A stretch of 64,000 nucleotides of DNA from Conchocele bisecta (taxonomy: Eukaryota > Mollusca > Bivalvia > Lucinida > Thyasiridae): NCBI GenBank assembly GCA_029237695.1, contig CM055272.1, forward strand, positions 16,666,042 to 16,730,041. Reading direction: 5' to 3'. Shown here piece by piece: positions 22,101 to 34,100 of the stretch. The translations under genes were made by a program, and so were the position numbers. The number at the start of each line of letters is the position of its first letter. The first letter of the stretch is position 1. The notes beneath the pieces were generated by a model. That model did no database searches and had not been told where the DNA came from. It was given only the letters and a program-made list of their open reading frames with translations.

Positions 22101-25100
22101 CCCATAAACCCAAAATGTTGGTACGTCCGTCCGTCCGTCCGTCCGTACGTCCGTGTGTCCGGTTAAAGGTTTTTGGTTAAACTTTTTCCATCCACTATAT
22201 CTCTTTTTTTAGTGTCCATGCCTCGCCCCAAGGCGCGACATGCAGGCCACGGCCATCTAGTCTACAAAAAGTGGGTATAATTATGTTATCCAAGTGTCTA
22301 TGCTTGGAAAAAACCTGGCCTTCGTGGCTTTGCCTCGTTTCTTGTTATTACACTGAATTTATTACATTATCACATCCATTTGGGCTGTGCTAATGTAATA
22401 AATTCAGTATAATAATTCTGCATATTTTAATCATCAAATATATTGACTATTTTGATAAAGACCATGTGGTCGAAAATTTAACAAAAAAAGAGCAACTAAA
22501 ATGTAAATGTTGATCAACTTCCATTGTAGGGAAGAGTTGGCAGGACAAAATAAAACTGATCCGGGAGAAAATGGTCGAAAAGAAAGCGGACGCCTTGGTT
22601 GTAACAGCCCTCGATGAGATAGCATGTAAGTCATGTGATTGTGATGGTCATGTGACCTGTGACGTTGGTGGTCATGTGACCTGTATAGTCGTGTGATCTG
22701 TGATGCTGATGGTCTTGTGATCTGTGATGGTGAAAGTCGTCTGACCTGCGATGGTCATGTGATCTGTGATGATGATGGTCATGTGATCTGTGATGGTGGT
22801 GGTTATGTGACCTGTATAGTCATGTCATCTGTGATGCTGATGGTCATGTGATCTGTGATGGTGAAAGTCGTGTGACCTGCGATGATCATGTGATTTGTGA
22901 TGGTGGTGGTCATGTGACCTGTATAGTCGTGTCATCTGTGATGCTGGTGGTCATGTGATCTGTGATGGTGATGGTCATGTGACCTCTGATGGATCTGTGA
23001 CCTGTTACCTGTTAACCCGGCCTAAAATGACCTGTTGACAGGCCGTTAACTTCCATTAAATGAAATGAAATTGTACTTCAGTAATGTTGGTGTATGGTGT
23101 ATACCAACGTCGTGTTGTAAATGTGTATAGATAAATCAACATTTTTTCATTATACCCCCTGCAACGAGTTGTGGGGATGTGGTATACTGGAGTCAGGTTG
23201 TCCGTCCGTCGGGGGGTGGCGGGGGTGTATTCCGTAAGCCTTGCTTACTCTTTGACAGCACTTCAGAATAATTTCCAAAGCTCGTATATGGTGGTCATTG
23301 GAGTAATGGGACCAGTATAAACCAAGACATGCCAATGCATTCATGATCAGGGTCTGTACGCCATTCCATCAATGCTACTGAGATCTTTATTAGGTAACTC
23401 GCTATGCATTGAGCGAATACACGCTGACTGTTTGTCGTATCCTGCATTGACTAGATATGATTATCCTTGTTACAATGAATTGAAAACTCATTTTGCATTG
23501 GTCGCCTGGTATCATATGACGTTAACGAATATGTCGGCTTAATGGTGCAACGTAACCAAGTCTGCAACGAAACACATGTTATATTTGACCGTCACCTGGC
23601 ATAAAATTTTACCTGATAAATAGAATACCAGGCTAGTGTCTTCGGATATCAAGTTTATCAGGTTCAGCTCGCAAACAGTAGGAATTCCTCGTTGAGCCTC
23701 AGAATTCCTACGCGTTTCCTAGCCTTGCCTGATAAACACAAAAAACACATCAAACTCCGAGTATTCACTATTTATCTATGGAACGCCAAATCTACATAAA
23801 CTCAAATAATTATTGCTAGCTCTAAATAATTGGAGCTAGAATCAAATATTTAGAGCTAGCTCCAAATGATTTAGATAGCTATTGAAATGATTTGGAGCTA
23901 GCTGTAAATATTTACTGCTAGCTATTTAGAGCTAGCATTAATTATTTGAGATTATGTAGATTTGACGTTCCATACAGATCAGCTGTTAGACTGGCCACAC
24001 ATGCCTTAAGCCACATTTCTCACAAGGCTTGGTTTGTGACTAATTTCAGATTTATTCAACATGAGGGGTTCGGATATAGAATATAACCCAGTGTTCTTCG
24101 CCTACGCTGTTATAACTGCTGATAGCGTCAAGTGAGTGGTTTTTATTCACATTCAGTTTGTTATATGCGTCATGGTCAGAGTGACAGACGAAACAGGGAT
24201 TATTTAATCGCAGACCTCAGGGCTCCAGATAAGCTTTATGTCTAAAGCGGGAACAAATGATAAAAAAATATAAGAACTATAAACATTCACTTAATTGAGC
24301 TGCAAAAAAGCAAACAGTGTTTGCTTTTTGCAGCTCAACTAAGTGAATTTTCATGCCCCCGCAACCGAATGGTTAGGGTTGCATATAGTGTTACCGGCAT
24401 CCGTCCGTATGTCCGTCCCGAAACCTTAACGCTTGGGTAAATGGCTTATAATTTCTGTTTCTTTGTTTGGATCTGCTTCACATTTCACACACGCATTGCT
24501 CCAATGCTCCTCTACCGCCCTGTGACAAATCCACATTCGTCCGCCCCCGCTAAGCCCAGGGTCAAGGTCACAGACTTGGTGCTTTCGAAACCTTAACACT
24601 CGGGTAAATGGCTTATAATTTAAATATGCCTCGTTTTCTTTGGCTTCCAGCGGGGGCATTCGTGTGCTGACAGGCCACATTTCTAGTCAACTCTATGACA
24701 GTATTTTCACTACTCAATTTGAAATTCAATGCGTATTTTCACATTGCTGTGCGTATTTTGTACTCCCACTTTTGCTAATCAATGCGTATTCAGCTAAAAC
24801 AGTTGCGTAAAATACGCCAATACGCACCTTATCTGGAGCTCTGAGACCTTGCTTGCTGATTTTAGATCATATTTCCATCCCACTGGTCTGTCGTGCGTAT
24901 GTACGTTAGTAACCTTTCATTTTTCAATAACTCTTGAATCTCTTCACGGATTTTTATAATATTTGGCCACAATGTATGTCTAGGATGGTGCTTTGTTTTG
25001 CATACGACCCACGTCTGACCGCTCAAGGTCAAGGTCACTGAGAACATATGTTCAGTTCACCTTGTTTGTAAAGCAAAAATGTTAAAAGGTTTTTATTTTT

Positions 25101-28100
25101 GTTTTTTTTTATTATCAAGGGGCTGCCAGTACAACCCACATACTTTTTGTATTATTATTATTATTATCAAGGCTGCCAACGAGAGGATAAGCTTTGTTTA
25201 ACGATGCTTTTCTTGTGCCCGACCATGTTTTACATTTGTGCCTGACCATGTCGCGGAGAAACAGTTTTACCATGGTTGTCTGGTTAGCGCAATCGGTAAC
25301 GAGCACGCTTCTCACTAATGCGGCCCCTGTAGCCTATTTCATCAACATTGCATTTTATACTTTAGTAGCAAAGTATACTTTGAGGGAGAAATTTTCAATT
25401 TTTTTAAAAAATTATTAATTTTTATTATACTGAATTTATTACATTATCACAGCCATTTAATGGCTGTGATAATGTAATAAATTCAGTATAATAATTCTGC
25501 ATACTTTTAATCATGAAATATATGCATTTGTCAGTTCTATATGAAATAATGCATTTCAGGAAAAATAAATGATTACTCCCTCAAAGTATACTTTGCTAGT
25601 AAAGTATACTTTGCAATGTTGATGAAATAGGCCCCTGGTTAGATCCTCAGCCGGGGCAGTATGTGAGATGGTACGGTGGTCGCCAGATCGGACAAATGGG
25701 TTTCCTCCGGGTACCCCAGGATATATCATTACCATATTTTACTCTCGATTCGCTTTGTTTTTATGAAGAATCATGTGTGAAATGTAAGTAAACGTTTATT
25801 TAACCAGGTAACTGATTATCTTGAAATGATGCCCCCGTGATTGGGTCCTGCCGCTAAATAAACTTGGTTCGCTACGCTCACTTGTTTATTTAGCGTACAG
25901 ACCCAATCACTCATGCATTACTTTACGATAATCCGTGAACCTGGTTAAATAAACGGTATGTCCCAATAGATGCTGTCATTACGGTGCCTGTTATCCTTCG
26001 TTTCTGCCAGTCTATTTATAGACGAAGACAAGGTCGACGCCAAGGTGCGGCACCACCTGCAGCTGAACAGTGTAGAGCTGATAGAGGGGACCACTGTCAC
26101 CGTGGCACCCTACGGCAAGGTCAAGGCTTTTGTTGCAGACCTGCCGAAGATGTTTGATGGGAAAATATGGGTAATAATATTATGTAGGCTCGTTACTTAC
26201 TGTCTGTTTCAAGAAACTTGCCCAACCTAATCATGTTGCAGAGCTCCAGATAAGCTGCGTATTTGCTTAAATACCCAATTAAAATTGCCAAACACCCAAT
26301 TGAAATCAGAAGTAGGGAGTATCAAAAAGCAATAACAAATTTGTGGTACCTTTATCATGCTACAGAAAACAATAACCAGACCACAAATATAGCATATTTT
26401 TCTTATTTTCCATGAAAACACATCTTGGTATTTCATTAGAATTGTCTCCAAGACATGTTTTCATTTTGATGCAAACTATTCAATAATTGCTGTCTGTTGA
26501 TATGTAAACAGTAGTGTGATTTTATTTTACCCAATTAAAATTTTGAAATACCCAATTGCAAAGAAATGATGGGAGTGACAATACTCGATAACTAATTCCT
26601 TATCTGGAGCCCTGATGTTGTGTTCTATAATTATAGTCGCAGTTGATTGTAAACAAGGTTAGTAACCTATAACTACACGTTGTTAAACTGTTTGTAAATC
26701 ATATATTGTTTGTATATGACTATGTATGGAAACAAAACTTAAAACTGAACTAAATTTTTGTCGCGCCCGCTTGCGGACAGCACACTATAGTCGGCACATT
26801 AGCGTATGTACGTCCGTACGTCCGTACGTCCATACGTGTACGTACGTACGTACGAGGGTCCGGGTTAACGCTTTTGGTTAAATATTTTGGTTAAAGTTTT
26901 TCGGTGTACTATCAAAGCCTCGGCGGGCGCGACATGCGGGCCGCGGCCATCTATTGTCTGTTTCACGAAAGCTGCCCAAATTTTACGGCCATATAAACAA
27001 TTCAAAAACCATATTTTTTTCGGTAATATTAAATTAAAGGAAAATTTAAGAATGAGCCTTCTTTTTATTTCGTGAAATTTGGTCAAATATTGATTTTATT
27101 GCGAAAAGAAAATTTCCCCATGTTAAATCCCCATAGACATCTTCACTCCGTGAAGATGTCTATGGGGATTTACCCCATAGACATCTTCACTCCGTGAAGA
27201 TGTCTATGGGGATTTAACATGGGGAAATTTTTGTTTTCTTAGATCATTTCCAAGCTATCTAGCTAGGTTTCGGAGTCCATTTCCAAAATAAATTGTTTTT
27301 TGACTCCTCCCACAAGTCCTCTACCTCTTTCCCCCCATGTTAAATTCCCATAGAGAAATCAATTTTTCGTAATAAAACCAATATTTGACCAAATTTCACG
27401 AAATAAAAAGAACGCTCATTCTTAAATTTTCCTTGAATTTAATATTATCAAAAAAAATATGGTTTTTGAATTGTTTATATGGCCGTAAAATTTGGGCAGC
27501 TTTCGTGAAACAGACAGTAGTATGAGTTAATGCGTATGTTACAGGCCGCAGTGATAGTGGATGGGCATTTAGTGTTACCCTTGTCCGTCCAAATCTTGCA
27601 ACTTGTAAAACTTGTTAACCGTACTAGTAAGAGACTTGAAACTTGGTATGTAGCTTTCTTATGGTGTGTACAGTGGAGATGTTGAATGAATAATGTTACT
27701 TTCATTTCTTTTTCCACCCCCGGTTAAGGATTATCTCCCCCTTTTGGACAATTTTGCCTTGTAAACCATAATAGCTGGAGGCTAATGGTATGTAACTTCC
27801 TTATGGTGTGTAGATGCGCAAAGTGAATTTTTGAATCCACACCAGGCCGTGGATTATCTCGTCCTTTCAGACTTGGAACTTTGCAATTTTGCCACGTTTG
27901 AGAACAAAGCGGTATAGTAATTCTGGTTTGTATTTTTCAGATCAGTGATAAATCCAGTTACGGTTTAGTCAGCTCTATTCCAAAGGTAAGTAGTATTGAT
28001 ATGTAGATACAGCGAAGATCTGTAGCCGATTTCATCAACATTGCAAAGTATACTTTTCTAGCAAAGTATACTTTGAGGGAGAAATTTTAAATTTAAGGAT

Positions 28101-31100
28101 AAATTTATTAATTTTTATTATACTGAATTTATTACATTATCACAGCCATTTAATGGCTGTGATAATGTAATAAATTCAGTATAATAATTCTGCATACTTT
28201 TAATCATCAAATATATACAGTGGTTAGTTCTATATGAAATGATGCATTTTGGGAAAAATAAATGATTACTCCCTCAAAGTATACTTTGCAATTTTGATGA
28301 AATCAGTTACTGTTGCAGGTTCCCAAATGAAACAAAACAAAAACGAATGAAAAACAAAGTGTTTTGTACAACAATATGCATAGAAACGATTATTGTTTTT
28401 TTTGTACGTGAAAAAGATATTTAACCGTCTATCGTTTCATTTCTTTCAATGCATCGTTTTGAACTGTTTCTGTTGTTTTTATTACAAAACAATGTTTTCG
28501 TTGGTTTAAAAACAAAAAAATGATCTGAAAACGGTGGGTAAACGAAAGGTAAACGTTCGTTTGTGGAACCAGGAACACATCCAGACGGTATTGTGTATAA
28601 TTGGGTCACAATTTGATGAAACTGGGCTTATAGTCTGTTTCACGAAAGCTGCCCAAATTTTACGGCTATATAGACAATGCAAAAACAATATTTTTTTCGA
28701 TAATATTAAATTAAAGCAAAATTTAAGAATGAGCCTTCTTTTTATTTCGTGAAATTCGGTCAAATATTGGTTTTATTACGAAAAATTATTTGTCTGGGAA
28801 TTTAACATGGGGCGAAAAAGTGTGGGAGGAGTCAAAAAACGAAAAAAATTGGAAATTGACTCCGAAACCTGGCTAGATAGCTTGGATATGATCTAACTAG
28901 GAAAACAAAAGTTAAATTTTAAAAATCGGTCCAGTATTTCTAAAATTAAAAAAAAATTCCCCATGTTAAATCCCCATAGACATCTTCACTCCGTGAAGAT
29001 GTCTATGGGGATTTAACATGGGGAAATTTTTTTTTCGCAATAAAATCAATATTTGACCAAATTTCACGAAATAAAAAGAAGGCTCATTGTTAAATTTTCC
29101 TTTAATTTAATACTATCGAAAAAATATTGTTTTTGAATTGTTTATATGGCCGCAAAATTTGGGCAGCTTTCGTGAAACAGACTATAGGTACATTAGGACC
29201 AGTGAATATCCAAAAATATCTTGTTCGGCTGTAATTAAATTATTTTATGATTGCCCCTTTACAAACATGAGGTAAAAACAAATGTTTTCTGTAGGCACAT
29301 ATTTTTATGCCACCGCAACGGTATTTACCCTGTCCGTCCGTCTTTTGTTCGGCAAACTATTTCTACTGTTTCTACACTGATACATCCGGAGTTATGCCCC
29401 TTTTTCTACTCTAAAATATTTGTTTTCCTTGTCCGCCGAACTGCTTCTACAGTTTTTGCCCGATTCTCTTCATACTCGGTATACATCCCAACCATCAAGT
29501 GCAGCAGTGCTTAACGTAAAATTTTCACTGTCGCACCGATTCATCCGCAATTATGCCCCCTTTTTGAGACTGAAAATAATTTTTTCTCCAATCATTCACT
29601 GAATGATTGCAGTTGTATTCATGAAAGCTCAACAGCGGTGGCATTTTATTTAAAAAAAACACTTTTCTTGTTTTTGGTACACTCCAGTCAGCTCACTCTG
29701 CAACCTAATTAGGGTGTAAATGGTTCTTCCAGGAATGTTACTATTTTTACCAAACATGTTTTCCATATTCTGTCCTAGTTACGGAGATTCAGCCAGCCGT
29801 GTCCGATTGCCTTAATGAAAGCCGTAAAGAATCAGCAGGAGATTGACGGCATGCGACGTGCACACGTAAGTTTATACATCAATAATCTATTGTAATGTTA
29901 ATACAGGAAATTGGATTTAAATCTGACAATATTTACATCAACAGTTTCCGATAGGCAAGATGGTATTTAGCGTTAGTTCATGTACGTACGTCGTACGTAC
30001 ATCCCTTGACACACATTGTTGCAAAATATACGTACGTGCGTTAGTAACTTATGAACTGCTTCAGCGATTTTGATAATATTTTGCACGTACGTTAGTAACT
30101 TATGAACTGCTTCACCGATTTTGATAATATTTGCCACAATTTGTGTCAAGGGATAGTCATCAAGGCTGCCAGTGAGGGGATTAGCTTCATAATAATGATG
30201 CCCTTGTTAGCTCACATGAGCCAAAGGCTGAAGTGAGCTATTGCTACCGCTTTATGTCCATTGTCGTCTGTCCACAATTTCAAACATCTCGTTCTCCCGA
30301 ACCACTGAGCCAATGTTGGTGAAACTGAGCAGAGATGATACATGTATATGGGTGAGGGCATGTCAGATTTGTCAAATTGGAGTAGTCGCATAATCCAAGA
30401 TGGCCACCAAGGAAAGTAGGTAAAATTCTTAAAAAATATTCTCACGAACTGCAAGACTGATTTCCATGAAACTTGGCTGGAATGATTGCTAGTTAATGCT
30501 GTTTCAGATTTGTTAAAATGGTGGCCCCAGGGTAAAAAATGAGTGGGGCTGGAGGGGTCAAGTAGGGGTCAAACTTCACATTTACCGATTATGGTCATGT
30601 CATATATCAAATTGAATGTATCGACAACACAATCCCGCTGTTGCATGTTTTATCGAAATTGGATGATCACGTCTTCAATATGGCTGCCGAAAGGTAATCC
30701 TTTTATTGTCTTGCTCATGATAGTGGAAAGTGAGACATAGCGGTCACAATTCCGGCATCGTTGTCCGGTCGTCGTCGGTGTCGTCAACAATTTGGGACGT
30801 AAATTTTGGACGTAACCAAATTTCCCATATCTCTTGATCCGTTAGATATATATATTTATATATAAATAGCTTCCTCACATTGATAGCTATCCATCCAGTG
30901 TCATTTGTGTGACCTTGACCGTCACCTTGGTGACCTTGACTTTTGTGTCAATAATTGTTGATGTACGTCTAATATTTAATGTTAAATATATCTCTTGATC
31001 CGTTAGTTGGATATTACCAAAATTCACCAATATCTTCCTTCCTCACTTTGACTATACACACTGTCATTTGTGTGACCTTGATCTTGGTGACCGTGACCTT

Positions 31101-34100
31101 CGTATCAATAATTTTGGACTCCCTCATTATGGTGACCATGACCTTGGTGACCATGACCTTCATGGTGATCGCCTCGTTTAGTGGGAGAGACGCTCCCCGG
31201 CAATCGCCTTGTTTCTGTATTATAAGTGTTAATTTCAGGTGAAGGATGCTGTGACGCTGTGTGAATATTTCTCTTGGTTGGAGGAGAACGTAAGTGGCTG
31301 GGGCCACAGGTTGAAGTAACGGACCGAGGTATATAAATACATTAAATATGCCTAAAAGCATCAATAAATGAGAGAAAAAAAAGCTAATTTTTTTTTTTAC
31401 TCCCTCCATATAGACTCCATATGGAGTCTATATGGAGGGAGTAAAAAAAAATGTTTAGCTTTTTTTTTCTGCATTTATTGATGCTTTTAGGCATATTTAA
31501 TGTATTTATAGACCTCGGTCCGTTACTTCAACCTGTGGCTTGTGCATTCTGGGATTGCTATTGGCATTAGGTAGTAGGCCTTACCGTTTACTGTCTGTTC
31601 CACGTTTGTCTGCCGACAAACTTTTGGCTGTTAAACACGTTAAATCTAAAAAAATTAATATTGTTGAAATACTGTTAGGTGGGTAATTCTAATTATTGTT
31701 TGCTCCAGTTTTTCGACCAATGAAATAACAGCATTTTGTCGCAATTAATCGCATATTTTGACTCTTTCGTCAATATCTATTACATTCATCATTAAATGTT
31801 GCAATATGTACAGCGCTATATTTAGGACAGATGTCACTTCACGAGTATGGCGATTCAAAATCACGTTTTGGAGCGGAGCTTTGCGACGGGGCTGACCAAA
31901 CAATAAGTATGTTGTAGTTCACATATTGAATTGTTAATAAACTAATTTGTTAAAAATTCAATATGTGAACTATGACTAATACATTATAGTGGGGCCTATG
32001 TGACACACAGTAAATATGAGAATTTGTGTGTGTTTCTTGCAGGTACATACAGGAACCGTCACAGAAGTATCGGCGGCCAATAAATTGATAGAGATAAAGC
32101 AGTGAGTATGGATGTGATTTGATCAAATAAAACAACACAAATTTCCCTCAGTGTTTGACCCTGATTAACTTGTACACTCCTGCATCCTGATATATGGCTG
32201 TAGCTGGAGACATGTGACTTATGGGTTGTACAACCAGTGTAGATCCAGATCAGCCTGTGCAGGAGTGTGAAATTTGATCAGGAGCTACACTCGTTTCAGA
32301 TCCCATAATCCCCATTTCTCCAGTCACAGCCGCATATTCTGTTTATAGCAAAACACGGTTTTAAAATGGTAGTCTTCCAACACGTTTCCTACTACTGTCT
32401 GTTTCACAAAACATGTCCAAATTTTACGGCCATATAAACAAATGCAAGAACAATAATTTTTTCGATAATATTAAATTTTATGAAGATTTAAGAATGAGCC
32501 TTCTTTTTATTTCGTGAAATTTGGTCCAATATTGATTTTATTACGGAAAAAAAAAATGTCCCCATGTTAAATCCCCATAGACATCTTCATAGTGAAGATG
32601 TCTATGGGGATTACTGTGAAGATGTCTATGGGGATTTAACATGGGGACATTTTTCTAATTTCAGAAATGGACCGATTTTCAAAATTTAACTGTTGTTTTC
32701 TTTAATAGATCATTTCCAAGCTATCTAGCCAGGTTTCGGAGTTAATTTCTCTTTTTTTGACTCCTCCCACAGCTTCTCCACCTACATTTCCCCCATGTTA
32801 AATTCCTATAGACAAATCAATTTTTTGCATGAAATCAATATTTGAACAAATTTCATGAAATAAAAAGAAGGCTCATTCCTAAATTTGATAAAATGGCGTA
32901 AAATTTGGACAGGTTTCGTGAAACAGACAGCAACCTAACATATGCTTGTATTTTCTCTCGATTGTAGGGGCCAGGACGACTATGTGAGCCTGAGTTTCCC
33001 CACCATATCCAGTACAGGGGCTGACGGGGCCATTATCCACTACCAGTACGTCATTCAAAACCACCAAACATCAATATCTGTTATAATGAAGGAATAAAAC
33101 AATTGACTGCTGCGTTTACTGTAATATGAAAAACAATTTGGTCTACAAACTTTAAACAGACTAATGTTTTTTATACTACAGTAAATGCAACAGCCCATGG
33201 TTTTTGTCTCGCCTTGTTTGTACGGCTTTATAAGGTAAATGCGTTAAAAGTTTGTTGTTTTTTTTTCAAGGCTGCCAGTGACGGGATTGCTTCGTAGTAA
33301 CGATGCCCTTGTTTACCTCTAAACAAATCAACATTTTGTCGTTAAAGAAATAGTAAAAAAATTAGTATGAAAAAGCCAATGCGTTTATGTCGTGATAAAA
33401 TCTGTAAAAATGTGTTATACCACTAACAAGACCAATTCATCATGTGTGATGATTACTTGTAGGGCCTCGCCAGAAACAGACAAGACGGTATCTCCTGACG
33501 AAATCTACCTCTGTGACTCCGGTGCTCAGTATAAGTAAATACCGTTATAGACCAGTTATTAACCCTTAAACCGCTATCTTAATTTTTTTTTGTCATCTGC
33601 TGTTTATTTTCTATTTTCCATTTTTATCATCAAAAACATGCTTTGACAGCACTTGAGAATAATTCACAACATGCTTTGACAGCACTTTAGAATCATTTCC
33701 ATTGGAAATGATTCTAAAGTGCTGTCAAACCATGTTTTTATTGAGAAATAAGGCAAGATATAAACGCAACAGCAGACGACATTGTTGTGAGTAGCGGTCT
33801 AAGGGTTAATATCTTTTCTATGTTAAGCGTAAAAACAAACAAGGCCTTAAATTTATGTTAAAAACTTCCTCAACAGTGCAATGTGCAAAGTCTTCAGGAA
33901 GTTTTTAGCATTAATTTAAATTTGCGTGCCGGCAAACTTTACAAAAAAGAAGAAGATACTCTTATTAAGTGGACAAACAAGTGGTTTTAATACTTGGGCA
34001 AGTCCCCCAATCAGTTTTCATATTACTTCACCAGTAACTAGTGTAAAATAGCATACACATTCTGTTTGTTTTTTCACAGAACCACTTTCAAAACCTACCC

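Larger units (their letters stand above)
20527..22488. mobile_element. Penelope-like element remnant bounded by inverted repeats, with nested insertions
   Basis: A 46-bp inverted repeat (attttcgaccacatggtctt core) lies at 20527-20572 and 22443-22488. An inner inverted repeat of about 33 bp (gtagcagtaaac core) lies at 20593-20625 and 21161-21192. Between them are a reverse-transcriptase fragment, a MITE-A remnant (about 21205-22442) and a Helentron-like element inserted in that MITE. Confidence 0.55.

Noticed and set aside
30979..31409. Opposing 87- and 131-codon frames
   Set aside because: They run through the gaccttggtgacc repeat and MITE-H; XPNPEP1 exon 11 within them is read in a different, conserved frame.
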